Origin: Nymphaea colorata
Lineage: Eukaryota > Streptophyta > Magnoliopsida > Nymphaeales > Nymphaeaceae
DNA: 64,000 bases
Assembly: GCF_008831285.2 (NCBI RefSeq)
Contig: NC_045138.2
Coordinates: 27,747,934-27,811,933 of the forward strand
Direction of reading: 5' to 3'
The notes below the pieces were generated by a model. The model made no database searches. It was not told the DNA's origin and worked only from the letters and a program-made list of their open reading frames with translations. The translations under genes were made by a program, and so were the position numbers. Shown one piece after another: positions 1-12,339 of the stretch. Numbering within the stretch: the first letter of the stretch is position 1; every line of letters starts with the position of its first letter.

Positions 1-3000
1 TACTATGACCACTACCAGATCTGATATCAACCTGCATGTAAGTAGATATAAGTACTCCACTCTGAACTTTTTTTTTTGCCGGATTGTGTGCAAAAGATCT
101 GACTCCCCCACCTCAGGTCTAGCTGCAGAACTGGATACTTTGACTTGGGTTTTGATATAATAAACACATTGTCCTGAAAAAATTGCAGTAGAACTTGTAT
201 ATGGATTCTCATTGCGAAACATTATTAGAATAAGAAATTCTAATTAGAATAAGCTGGCACAACATGAATAGCATTTTTTCTACAACAAACTGATGGAAAC
301 AAAGTCTTTAACTGAGAAAAACCTTGCTGTCTATCAAAGTTGGAATGTCATCTGCCCTGTTCTCATTATCCAAGTTGAAGACATCATGCAGTTGAAATGA
401 CCTGGTCAATTTGACAAGGAGTTAAAAGACACCATAAAAGAGATCATTATTCTCATCAAAAGATTGGATATTCCTAAAATAAGGATGAAAAATCATTTCG
501 CTACAAGAGAAAAGGACTAATACTTCTCTTCTTTGGTATCATTTTTCTTTGGTTTGTCACGAGTGACTCGAGCAACTGTTTCTAGCACTCCCTGAAATAT
601 TTATTGAAATAAATGTAAGACATCTTGAAATAGCATAATTTGGACAAATTATATTTAACAAATAGGGTTCAGAATTACACGTGCAGTGAAAAAGCAAGGC
701 ATTTCTTTCAAAAGAACATGGAAGAAGAATGCACAAAATATCTTGCAAAATAAGGATGAACATCTTCCGCAGAAGGATGGCTGATCACAACAATAAGAAG
801 TGAACGACCTTGTATAATTAATGGCCTGCACATAGTAGGTAAGGCCTTGCAATTATCAGGCTGATAACCATGCGACAGGAAAACTAGCCCTGGCCTGTAA
901 CAAGTCAGCAGGCCCATGGGGCAAATGAAGAAACAGAAATGCCTGACCTAGATACCTGGAACACTCAGTCACTCACATATAACCACATGACTTTGCAGCA
1001 ATCTAACCTGCCCAGCACACACATGCATGCATGTGCAGGCACAGAAAAGTATGTGCATGCAAACTGTTAGAATATCTTGTGTAAGGGAACCGGGTCTGGA
1101 TATGGACCTGGTTCCATGGGCACGGGAGCCGAGGGTGGCTCGGTACCCTAGGCGGGTTCCCCCTTTATAATCCCACTTAGTGTTGTGTTGTTGATGAAGT
1201 GGAATATATTTTCTCTCTCCTAGGGTTGCGGTTTTGCCCCTAGGTTAGAGCTTCTCCGTGGTTTTTCACCTCTCCTTGAGGTTTTCCACGTATATCGTGT
1301 GCCTCTCCTTTTTCTTCTCTTTCGTTGCATATTTCTACATGGTATCAGAGACACCGTGTGTGGGTTTTGCTCTGTGATCGTGCGTTTTCATCGTTTCTGC
1401 CGCTGCTCGTCTCCCGCCGTTGCCGCCACTTCCAGCGCCGCCGCCTGTTCCAGCGCCGCCGCCGGCGTTCTTTTTTCAGCGCTGCCGCCTGTTCCAGCGC
1501 CGTCGCCGGCGTTATTTTCAGCGCCGTCGTCTTTCCTGCATCGCCGGCGTGAGCCGTCGCCTGGCGTCATTGTCGCCATCGCTGCCGTCCTTGCTATCAC
1601 CGCCAGTAACTCTTCCGCCTCCGCTGCCTCTTGTCTGTTGTCTCTGGTGCTGGGCATTGCTTCTCTTTAGCGATTGTGATGGCCGAAGCGATGACTCCCA
1701 AGATCGATGATGCCCTAGATACGGGCAACATTACCAAGAGCGAGAACTTGCCTGTTCAAGTCACCTCCATCCGGCTGAACAAGGACAACTATCTCTCTTG
1801 GTCTGCTGCCGTAGAAATCGGGATAACCAGTCGTGGTCGCCTGCCTTATATTACTGGGGAGAAACCTGCACCTTCAAAAACGGATCCGCGATGGGCGACT
1901 TGGGCGTTGGAAGACAGTCAGGTGAAAGTATGGATCATTAGTTCTGTTTCTGCAGATATTCAGCCTCTGATCTTGCGTAAATCGACTGCATACGACATGT
2001 GGACTGTGCTTGCGAGGATGTATGGCCGTAAGAAGAGAGTATTGCGTGCGTATCAAATCAAACGTAGCATCTACTCTCTTAAACAGGGTGACTTGTCTGT
2101 AGCTTCTTTCTTTGCAGCCCTGAAGACTAAATGGGAGGAACTAGACTACCATGTGAATGATGATTGGCATTGTGGTTCTGATCATGCCCTGTACTGGGAC
2201 AAAGAATGGATGGACCAGACTTTTATTTTCCTTGGAGGCTTACGTGATGAATTTGAATCCATTAGGAGCCAAATTCTTAATTGTGACGAGATTCCCGGGA
2301 TTGAGGAGGTGTATGCCCGAGTAGAATCTGAGGAACAACGTCGTCAAGTTATGCATATTGACTCCAGCCATGGGAGCTCTCCCTCAGCGTTTGTTAGCCG
2401 TGCCTCTGGGATTGGACAGCGTTCTGTTCGACATTGTAGTCATTGTAACAAGTTGGGGCATTCTGTGGATTTTTGTTGGGATATTCATCCTGAGAAGAGA
2501 CTTGTTCGTGGTCGCCCTCCTTCTAGTCGGCGGGGTTCTTCTGTTCCTGACTCTAGTCAGGGTAGTTCCTCAACTGTTGAAAAATCAAAACTTTCCTCCG
2601 ATCAAATCAAGGAATTACAAGCTTATATCAGTCGGCTGTCTACTACGCAAGAGGAAACTTCCACGTCCGAAGGAGCTAAATTAGCTCAAGCTCTTGTAGC
2701 CACAAGCGATCAAGGTAATCCCTCACTTGGTGATTGGATTGTTGACAGTGGGGCTACGCATCATATGACAGGGAATCCTAAGCTGTTTCAAGAATACCAA
2801 TTGTCCTCAGGGCAGCAACGCGTGTCTATGGCTGACGGGTCCTCTATTTCTGTGGCTGGAAAAGGGAGTTTGTCCTTGTTGAATAAATATCATCTTCATA
2901 ATGCTCTTCATGTTCCCAATATTCCTGTGAACTTGTTATCTGTCAGCAGTATTACCAGAGAACTCAATTGTAATCTAATCTTTTCTGCTGATCATTGTTC

Positions 3001-6000
3001 CCTGCAGGACTTGGTGACGGGGAAGAAGATTGAGATTGGTTCGGTTATTGATGGACTCTACAGACTGCCCGTGCAAGTTGCGTCTGCCTTGATCTCAACC
3101 ACTAGTGGACAGTTGTCAGGCCTAGAAGACAGATCTACCATTATGCGTTGGCACGAGCGTCTTGGGCATCTCCCTTTCCAGTTGATCAAGAAGTTGTTTC
3201 CAAGGCTTTTTACTTATGTTTCGGTTGATTCGTTCTCATGTGAAGTTTGCCAGTTGGCTAAACATGTCAGGGCTTCGTACCCTATTTCTCTCAATAAAAC
3301 CACTCGTCCGTTTGCTTTGGTTCACTCTGATGTTTGGGGTCCTTCGGGAGTATCCACTTGTCGTGGTTTTCATTATTTTATGACTCTTATTGATGACTAC
3401 TCCCGTTGTACGTTTGTGTACCTGTTGAAAGAACGTAGTGAAGTTCCCATCATTGTCAAAAATTTTGTTGCATTTGTTGAGACTCAATTTCAGACCTCTG
3501 TTCAAGCTTTCCGCACCGACAATGCTCGGGAGTATGTCTCCCAGTCTATCGATGATTTCTTGAGGAGCAAGGGTATTATTCATGAGACATCCTGTAGTTA
3601 CACACCTCCTCAAAATGGCGTGGCCGAACGAAAAAATCGCCACTTATTAGAAGTCACCCGTGCCATTATGTTTCATAGGCATGTTCCTAAGCGCTACTGG
3701 GGTGATGCTCTTCTCACTAGTGCCCATCTGATTAACCGTATGCCTACTCGTGTGTTGAATGGTCGTTCTCCCTACTCTGTTCTTAGGCCCACTCATAACC
3801 CTTGGCCTCTTACTCCTCGTGTGTTTGGGTGTACTTGCTATGTTCATGACCATAGTCCAACCCTTAAGAAACTTGATCCTCGGTCCGTCAAAGCTGTCTT
3901 CTTGGGGTATTCTCCAACTCAGAAAGGCTATAAGTGTCTTGACCCTACTACCTCCAAAATTTATGTTTCTCGGGATGTTACCTTTCATGAACATGAGGCG
4001 TATTTTCTTGTGAATCCTCTTCAGGGGGAGTGTATAGAGAAATGTGTGGAAGAGTATTCCTCAGACCAGCTGGTTCAGTTTATGGATTTTTTAGAATACA
4101 AGGTCAGCCACAGTGTGACAGAGACAGTCAGAAGTGATAGCGACAGCCCTGTGCAAGGGAGCTCTGTGGATGATCAGCCCACAGCCCGTGATCATCTGTT
4201 CGGCCAGGTGTACGTCAGGAAGAAGACAGATGTGGTTGAAGGTGTTGATGTAACCAATCCCAATCCTGTGAGTTCCCCGGATGACCCAAGTCCAGTAGAT
4301 GAAGAGCTTCCCATAGCCCTGCGCAAGGGAACCAGGTCATGTACTTCTCACCCTATTCAGAGATTTGTCTCTTATGCGAAACTTAGTAAGAATTACAAAT
4401 GCTTTATTACATCCTTGTCTAAGTCTGTGATCCCCAGGTGTGTGGAAGATGCCAGAGAGGATCCTAAATGGCTACAGGCCATGACAGAGGAGATGAATGC
4501 CTTGGCAAAGAACAACACGTGGGAAGTTGTTGATATCTCCAAGGCCACTCATTTAGTTGGTTCCAAGTGGGTGTTTAGTGTGAAGTACAAACCTGATGGT
4601 ACTGTGGAAAGGTATAAGGCTTGCCTTGTTGCAAAGAGGTTCAGTCAGAAATATGGTATTGATTATCTTGAAACTTTTGCCCCTGTTGCCAAACTGAAAA
4701 CCGTGAGAGTCATCTTAGCACTTGCTGTGCAAAAGAAGTGGAGCATGGACTAGCTTGATGTCAAGAACGCATTTTTGAACGGCCGTCTAGAAGAAGAGGT
4801 CTATATGAGCATGCCCCCTGGATATGCCCAAAGCGGAAGATGTTGTCATCTCAAGAAAGCCTTGTATGGACTAAAGCAGTCTCCTAGAGCTTGGTTTGAA
4901 AGACTGAGGATAGTGATGAAGACTAATGGGTACAAACAGGGAAATGGTGATCACACCCTATTCATTAAGCAGAAAAATGGTTTGGTGAGTCTCCTTCTTG
5001 TATATGTTGATGATATGATTGTCACAGGTGACGATGAAGAAGAGAAAAAGAAGATGAAGGAGAGGTTAGCTGCTGAATTTGATCTGAAAGATTTGGGTAA
5101 ACTAAGGTACTTTCTGGGGATAGAGATTGCTCGATCAGAGATAGGGCTTGTTATGAGCCAAAGGAAGTACACCCTGGATCTTTTAAAGGAGACAGGTAAA
5201 CTTGGATGTAGGTCCTTTCTAACTCCAATGGAGTCTGGTACGAAGAAAAGCATCAAGACTGGCAACATCCTGGATGAGGAAGGAAAAGGTCGGTATCAAA
5301 GGTTGGTTGGTAAGCTCATCTATCTTACCCTCACTCGCCCTGATATCACCTATGCTGTGAATGTGTTGAGTCAGTTTATGCATGCTCCTATTGATTGTCA
5401 CTAGAAGAGTGCAGAAAGAGTGTTGGGGTATTTGAAGAATGACCCAGGGAAGGGATTACTGTATACTCAGCAAGACCAACTTAATATTGAAGGATACTCT
5501 GACGCAGATTGGGCAGGGTGCACTGATACGATGAGGTCTACTGCAGGGTACTGCATCCTTCTAGGGGGTAACCTGATTGTATGGAGAAGTAAAAGGCAGG
5601 AAGTTTGTTCTAGATCCAGTGCTGAGGCTGAATACAAGGCAGTTGCTATGGGAGTTACAGAAATGCTATGGTTGAAGATCCTTCTAGCAGATATTGGAAT
5701 TGAAATAGAAGAGAAGATGAAGATGTACTGCGACAACAAATCTGCGATTAACCTTGCAAATAATCCCGTCCTGCATGACAGAACCAAACACGTGGAGATT
5801 GATCGCCACTTCATACGGGAACGCATTGATTCTAAGGAGTTGATCCTGCCTTATATGAAGTCTGAAGATCAAATTGCAGATGTTTTAACCAAATCCTTAT
5901 GTACATCTCAGTTTGAGAAAAATGTGAGCAAGCTTGGCATGTTTGACATGTATGCCAAGCTTGAGGGGGAGTGTTAGAATATCTTGTGTAAGGGAACCGG

Positions 6001-9000
6001 GTCTGGATATGGACCCGGTTCCATGGGCACGAGAACCGAGGGTGGCTCGGTACCCTAGGCGGGTTCCTCCTTTATAATCCCACTTAGTGTTGTGTTGTTG
6101 ATGAAGTGGAATATATTTTCTCTCTCCTAGGGTTGCGGTTTTGCCCCTAGGTTAGAGCTTCTCCGTGGTTTTTCACCTCTCCTTGAGGTTTTCCACGTAT
6201 ATCGTGTGCCTCTCCTTTTTCTTCTCTTTCGTTGCATATTTCTACACAAACATAGACATGAAAGCACACATACAGACACAAACATACATCTGGAAGAGGG
6301 TGCTCTTTGTTCTAATCCCTTCAAACTTCATTTTCAAGCAATTCAAAACCAAATTTATCAGCTATTTTCAAAAGCCACTAGCCCACCAATGTTCCAATAA
6401 TTGTATTTAATTCAAATACCTGCCTAAATTGCAAAACTTTAATGTCCTCTTCTGATGAAATACTCAGAAACCTTCACTAAAGGAACCAATATTAGACATA
6501 AAATATCCAATCCTCCCATGCTTTCAAAATCCCAACAGCCCATAATGCAAAGTTGATATAATTTTCCATGTCATCCAAGTATGTACTAATTACCCCATAG
6601 AGACCAGTGATTATGTCATATATGGGAACAAGATTGATGATAAGAGTCGGCAACATCAGTAACATGTGTCACCTTTGATAATATTTTGATATATCTCTTG
6701 TCCTTTTTTAGTATTCACTAAACATCCAGCACACGTATATGTAATTTTGTGAACATAAAATACTTCACCATCAAAAATTTTCATGAAAGCATAGTTGGTG
6801 TGGTTTGGTTTTGTTTTTTAAAAATGGTTGGTGTTAACAAGCAAATATAGTTAAACTAAAAAATTTTACAAGCATCATCAGCATTTGCTAGTCTCATATC
6901 ACTCATAAAACATATGCAGACATGATAAATAATGGTGGACCTTCAAAGAATTCATGTATCACCTGATCTTCAGCCACAGTGTTGTTAAAGCTACCTGCAT
7001 CCGTTTCTGGCACATTCAACAAAAGGACCACACATGGTTAGCTCGTATTTTGAGGATACGGAGTAGGCAAGGAAGGAGTGGAATAGACGAGTCAATAGCC
7101 TCAAGAAATGAAAATCAAATCATCAATTTAAAAGTCAGCATATGAGGAAGAACAACTGCTTATAATTATAACAATAGCAATGGCAATGGCCAGATTTAGC
7201 AGTAATCATAATCACTAACAACAATCACAGAAGCACTGATGATGATGAGGATGACAATAGCTTGTCATCATAAGAATGACGATGGCCATGTTTGATTGCT
7301 TATGAAGCACCTGTTGTTTCCAACAACATGACACAAGAAACTATTCCATTGCAAAAGAGCCCCCAATGTGCTTATATGACAAACAATACAACCAAGATGG
7401 ATGAGGTATGTTTCAACTACTGTCACAAATATCAGCACTTTTTCAACAAAATACGAATGAAGGGAAAATAAAGGAAAATGGAGAGAGGGAGGAACACAAT
7501 ATTTGAAAGAAAAAAAGTCAAAACAAACCATTGCACTTTCACCTTTTTTTAAAAAAAAAGAACTTTAATATATTTTAATTTTGTGAGGTTTCTTATAACA
7601 CAGTATTAAAAATTTCCAAATTTCATTAATCTCTTTGAAAAACTCAAATTTTCATATTTATCTAACATTTTTGTATTCTTAATTTTTTGAACCCTCGAGA
7701 TTTTCTTGAGAAAAACAAGCTTCCCAATTGCCAAAGAAAAATCTTATTGATAAAATATTGGTGACAATGGTTCCAACCTGTGAGAAGGCAAGCCTTGAAG
7801 TGAAGAAAGTATATGTTCAGTTTATGCTGACAGCAGCAGAAATCCTATAACAATATAAGCTTGCCATAGAAACATGACGAATCAGCATCATTACTTTGGG
7901 GATGTATTTGCAGGGCAGTTTAAACTTTGAACTTTAAATAGAATTAAGAAAATCAAAGGTTTCTAGAACATTCAAAAATTTTATAGACAAAGCTTGAAAG
8001 CATATAGTATCTGTTATATTCTCATGTTGGTATATAAACAGCAAGATTTTAGTGAGCCTTTAAATATTTCAGTAACCAAAGAAAAAACATTTTTATAATT
8101 TTCAATGTTAACAACAAAACCTCTTTAGGTAAGTTTTTTGTTTTTATTTTCCCTACAGTAAAAATTCGAGAAAGACCAAACTAATGCTAAAATAAAAATG
8201 TCAGTACATTCAACACGAATTGGAAACATATATGCAAGTTTGGGTGCAAGCAGTGTTGTACGTATCATACGATACAGAGCTGTATTTGTACGATACGTAT
8301 CATATCGAATGTAAAATACGATATGATACACCCCCGTATCGTACATTTACGATACGGGCACCGTATCGTATGATACGGTTACAATACGGCAACGATACAG
8401 TTACGATACGGCACGATACAGGTACAATGTGGTAATTTTTATTGATTTTTTATTATTTTTTGAGAATTTTTTATATTTTTTCTGATTTTTGTTTTAAGAA
8501 AACGATAAGTTACGATATTTTACGATACAACGTATCTTAAAGTCAGATCGATACGGCTTACGATACGCTTTTTACAACATTGGGTGCAAGACCATGTCTG
8601 ACTTACATGTCACTTTTAAGGATCCAAATCACATATTTCAATCAATAATATGACTGCATAATATGGCAGAAACGTTGTTGATGAAGAATTCAGATAATAT
8701 GGTTCACATTTGCAGTTGAGAAACAGTCTACATACAAAAGTATTTCATAAGTCAGTTACTTTAATCATTATTGCATAGTTTAAACATTTCTGTAACTTGT
8801 TGGATGTTTGAGTTAAGTTATATCTACCAGTTGAAGTAAGAGGTCTCCCTCAGATTAAGTTTATATGGAAACATGCAGGCTTGTGGGGGAATGGAAGCCA
8901 GAGTCATATGCAGTCAACTTGATGAACTTAAGCCCGCTAACAATTTTAACTTGTCCAAACGCCATAGACAGCATATTCGTACTAAAAAACGACACATTCA

Positions 9001-10140
9001 TGGGAAATATCTGTCAACTGGTGCCTAGTTGTCCAGGCCATGCAAAAAATGGAAAATTAGCAAATGCTGAAATATCCGGTTATTGAAAGGTTATTAATTG
9101 TTGAGCTCTTGAATATTTTGTTGCGTTCGACTAAACTGGTACAACAAGAAACAAGTAGACAGGTCAATCACAAGGAGTTAGCTCGTGGAACAAAAGGTTG
9201 CTAAACAAAATGTGAAGCCTACCTGTGACAGCCTAATGTAAAGCAGGTATATCTAATGGACAGTGAAGCTGACTTTTTCTACCCCGTAAACTTTTTCCTT
9301 TTTCACTCAAACACTGAAAACTTCGGCAGCTTAACTAAAGCCTGAATCATTCGACGGCGTTCATTTACTCAGATCACATTTACCCGAACAAATTCTTTTA
9401 ACAAACGTCAGCTATCAATTACTAAATAATATCAAGAATGTTTTAGCAGAAAAGTGTATTCCACCTTTCCATTTAAAATAACGAATGCAAAACTGGTTTC
9501 CTCATTTAGTTCCAGCATTATAAATAGACTGAACGTTGTCCGACTCTGGCATCTGTGAAAGAGAAATAAGCATTATCACTTGATTCACTTCTATTAAATT
9601 CAACTCGTGCAAATCAAATCCGAGTTCATATTCACGAACACTACACCGATCTTCAGAAGTACATGGATAAAAATGGAATTCTCTCACTGCAAACTTTCTG
9701 AAAACGACAATTCACTTGAAATCAGCCGGATCCACAAAATGCAAGCCCTCAAGTATTTCCCACCTCGCCTCCGGACGGTGTAAAAACTGACTCCGCTCAA
9801 ACACAATAACCACAAACCCTAAACATCAACTCCACGCGACATTGCGGAAACAAAGGACAAACTCACAAAAAGCCGGGGACCGAAGGGAGAGGCGTCAGAA
9901 ATCGGATCTGCACGTACCTCCTTGTTGCTCACTCTCGGCGAATTCCCTCTCTAGCGCTCGATCAATGATATTGGCGAAGCTGTCCTCCTTCGCGGTGGCG
10001 TTATTCCCCGCGGCCTCCGGCTGATCATCGCCGGCGAGAGGGCGACGGAGGGAGGAGGAAGAGGACAATAAAGAGCAAATGAGGAGGAGGGAGACGAGGG
10101 GGTAGAGGCGGGAGAAAGACCCGGAGGGAAAGCTCCGCAT
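1..10140 (-). CDS. KEA4/5/6: K+ efflux antiporter, KEA4/5/6 clade (5' part, six exons, runs off left edge)
   Basis: Cation/proton antiporter (CPA2 family) exchanging K+ for H+ across endomembranes. Exons on the minus strand: 10140-9918, 7006-6963, 591-524, 401-323, 173-112 and 31-1 (partial). All junctions are GT-AG and all phases close. Exon 1 starts at ATG 10140 and gives a signal-peptide-like hydrophobic run (RLYPLVSLLLICSLL), then DSFANIIDRALEREF, typical of this clade. Exon 2 gives GSFNNTVAEDQ, exon 3 VLETVARVTR, exon 4 SFQLHDVFNLDNE, exon 5 DNVFIISKPKSKYPVLQLDL, and exon 6 begins the first membrane segment, LISDLVVVIV. An in-frame ATG at 10197 is possible but would put charged residues ahead of the signal. 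The antiporter core lies beyond position 1. Intron 2 (592-6962) is inflated by a copia element and intron 1 (7007-9917) carries a MITE. I cannot tell KEA4, KEA5 and KEA6 apart. Confidence 0.9.
1065..1339 (+). repeat. 5' LTR of the copia element
   Basis: 275-bp direct repeat of 5972-6246. It carries a TATA-like TTTATAA at 1164-1170 and, near its start, an inverted repeat (1086-1096 against 1105-1115) with one mismatch, followed by a smaller CCGAG/CTCGG hairpin. As the upstream LTR it would hold the element's promoter. Confidence 0.97.
1340..1350 (+). other. Primer-binding site (initiator Met tRNA type)
   Basis: TGGTATCAGAG starts at the base after the 5' LTR. It is the usual plant copia primer site, complementary to the 3' end of initiator methionine tRNA. 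Confidence 0.93.
1400..1560 (+). repeat. Degenerate GC-rich minisatellite in the copia leader
   Basis: Between the primer-binding site and the gag start, units like TTCCAGCGCCGCCGCC recur four to five times with changes (CAGCGCCGTCGCCGGCG and similar). All forward frames are open here by composition, so the overlapping ORFs are not taken as genes. Confidence 0.75.
1679..5977 (+). pseudogene. copia gag-pol polyprotein, broken by two in-frame TAG codons
   Basis: One frame from ATG 1679 to a TAG at 5975-5977, 1433 codons including the final stop, interrupted by TAG at 4751-4753 and 5402-5404. No frameshift is seen. Domains in order: gag with DNYLSW; CCHC zinc knuckle (CSHCNKLGHSVDFC, about 2434-2475); aspartic protease (WIVDSGATHHMTG, about 2735); integrase zinc region (HERLGHL, CEVCQLAKH) and catalytic core (LIDDYSR, FRTDNAREY, PPQNGVAERKNR, about 3150-3640); reverse transcriptase (SKWVFSVKYKPDG; YVDDMIVTGD near 5003); RNase H (YSDADWAGC, SSAEAEYKA, to about 5860). 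The first stop falls inside the RT domain before YVDD. The second falls between RT and RNase H. Each is one transition away from a sense codon. Upstream of the first stop 1024 residues remain, covering gag, protease, integrase and the start of RT. Confidence 0.95.
5963..5971 (+). other. Polypurine tract
   Basis: GAGGGGGAG directly abuts the 3' LTR, where plus-strand DNA synthesis is primed. Confidence 0.85.
5972..6246 (+). repeat. 3' LTR of the copia element
   Basis: 275-bp copy of the 5' LTR with four transitions. The gag-pol frame ends at a TAG (5975-5977) inside this LTR. The U3 hairpin is perfect here: 11-bp arms at 5993-6003 and 6012-6022 around an 8-base loop. Confidence 0.97.
8251..8582. 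mobile_element. hAT-type MITE rich in GATACG repeats (KEA intron 1)
   Basis: 332-bp element flanked by the 8-bp direct repeat GGTGCAAG (8243-8250 and 8583-8590), the length typical of hAT transposons. The ends CAGTGTTGTA and TACAACATTG are inverted repeats with one mismatch. The interior is built from many copies of CGATACG or CGTATC in both orientations, so it can fold back on itself. A short AT-rich core lies at about 8435-8510. No coding capacity, so it is a non-autonomous element. Confidence 0.8.
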
Positions 10141-10979
10141 CTTGACGGCGAAGGAGGAGGGGGCGCGGGAAAACGGTGGTGGTTTCCGGCCAACCAAAGG
10201 CAGGACTTAGGACAGCAGGACGCTTATATCAAGGGCAGATTTGGAAGTGCACTACTCTTATGAAATTACTTAAGAATCATCTTCTATGTAAAGTTATCGA
10301 AATTGCCATCCCTGGGTCGTGGTACTGGTACAGCTGGGAGACGAGCGAACCCAACCAAGCAACGGAGGATGGCTCGTTAATCCATCCGCCGACTCTCCTC
10401 AACCGGATCATCTTTCTCCTTAACCGGATCTGAATCATTAGACAGTTAGTTTAGGCTGAGTTGATCTTAAATTCAATTAAAGAAATAATTTAATAATGTT
10501 GTTTGTCTAAATTGCCAATTATGAGATTCTAAGATAGAGTTTGATTACAGAGAATATTGTGTCAAAAAAATCTAGATCATGTAAGTTTCTACCAACTCGA
10601 ATAAGTTTCTAAATAACAAATAAATTAATAACAAATAAAAATTATATATGGGTTTATGGATTTCTCTATCGTCCGGCCTCACAGCATATTGTCTGATGCA
10701 GGCAGTGTATTTAGTCACATCTGCATGGCCACGATTGGACAAACGTCAAGATGGCTGAAAGATTTCAGCTTCAATTGTATATTTTTATCAGATGCCCGAA
10801 GAAATCCATGTCATGTTGGTAAGTATCGGACCCTTAGTTGTTAGATCCTTACCTAATAATGTCGGTTATCCATTTTTTCAAGATGTTGAAAAAAAATTAA
10901 GGAGAAAAAATTGTCAACTAATATTAAATTACTCTATCTTTTTTTTTCCCTGTTTTTTCTATTAACCATTACTCAAGGT

Positions 10980-11080
<101 letters not shown>

Positions 11081-12339
11081 ACATAATGTTTGGTTTTCTA
11101 TGAAGACCGCGAACAAGTTTGCCATGTACCTAAAAACATAAAATTTAAAAATAAGATTATGGCAGTTGCGATATGATAATTTTCCATGTAGTAGTATCTC
11201 ACATGAGTTGGTTGGTCGACATACAAGAAAAGGTTGCCAATTTATGGTTGGAACAGCACAGTTGGATTTGATTTCTACATTTGTCAGCACCTTGATTGAC
11301 TTCGATTAACTACAGGTCCTGTCATTGTGAAGGCTCTATAGCTTGATTTAGAGTCTTCACTTGACACGCTTTTCATTTCTTTCTGATTGCATATACTCAA
11401 ATAAACAAATATAGTTGAAAACTTGTGTTCTTCATCACAGAGTTTAACTTGAAAAAGCAAAATCTCGTCTTCAATGTTGTGTATGCTTTTATTTAGTTAT
11501 GTGATAGTTTTTTCCCAATATTTTGCATCTAAGAAGATGTCGTAATATTTCTCCTAACCAAGCATTTTTAGTGACTGAATTTGAGAACATAGGGTGTCAA
11601 AAACACTCCACAGGTTATATAAACATGAAGTGGTTGTTTTGGAAACTGTTGTTTATGATAAATTTATTGGAAGAGAATAAGATGAGTCCAAATTCGATCA
11701 TTTTCTTCCCTAATGAATAATAGGCTAAGGATCTGCACACCATGCATCTTTATTTTGCATAATAATTGCTTTTATGAGTTGAAACGCTTGTGGTGCTGCA
11801 GCAGACAGTTGCAAGGTGCAAAAAGTGTGATGCTCCTTCTTCCTTTCTCCCTCTCTTTCTCTTCTCTTCTCTTCTCTCTCATTCATGATTTCGAGTGTGG
11901 AGTGGCATTTAAGAAAGTTAGTGATGAGTTTCTCCTTCATAGAATGTGAATAATGCCAGCATTGAATTATGGGCACATGAACTGATGTGAAGACATTGTA
12001 TTGGTTTAAATATATAGCAATGAAAATGTGGGAAGAAAGTAAATTGGTCTCCAATGTTTGTGAATTTATCTTGAGCTGCCTCATTTTTTCTAGTGCTCAG
12101 ACAACTGGTTGCAGTTTTCAGGTTGATGCCCGAGTGATTGCTTGTGATACTTTTACCTTGTGTTACATTTTTTAAATTTGCATGTAATTTTTTAAAAATT
12201 TCATTTACTTTATATAAAATTTTTAAAAAATTATGTTTCGACTCTTGTTAAAATTTTGAAACCCTCATGAAAAATATATCTCAAGTTTTATCATAAACAA
12301 ACAAGAGTATTGTTAACTTCTACACGAATGGCTCTAAAG

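Larger units (their letters stand above)
1065..6246 (+). mobile_element. Ty1/copia LTR retrotransposon, near-intact, inside KEA intron 2
   Basis: Complete 5182-bp element. Two 275-bp LTRs (1065-1339, 5972-6246) begin TGTTAG and end CTACA. The 5-bp target duplication CAAAC sits at 1060-1064 and 6247-6251. A primer-binding site follows the left LTR and a polypurine tract precedes the right one. The order protease, integrase, reverse transcriptase, RNase H within one reading frame defines Ty1/copia. The LTRs differ at four sites, all transitions (1109/6016, 1125/6032, 1128/6035, 1161/6068), about 1.5 percent, so the insertion is fairly young. The element is antisense to the host gene. Two in-frame stops make this copy non-autonomous unless it is read through. 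Confidence 0.97.

Noticed and set aside
1299-1710. Overlapping ORFs of 75-123 codons in several frames upstream of gag
   Set aside because: They are open because of the GC-rich repeated leader; no domain, and they lie before the real gag start at 1679.
3236-3994. Antisense ORFs of 115-135 codons within copia
   Set aside because: Mirror images of the integrase coding frame with no recognisable domain of their own.
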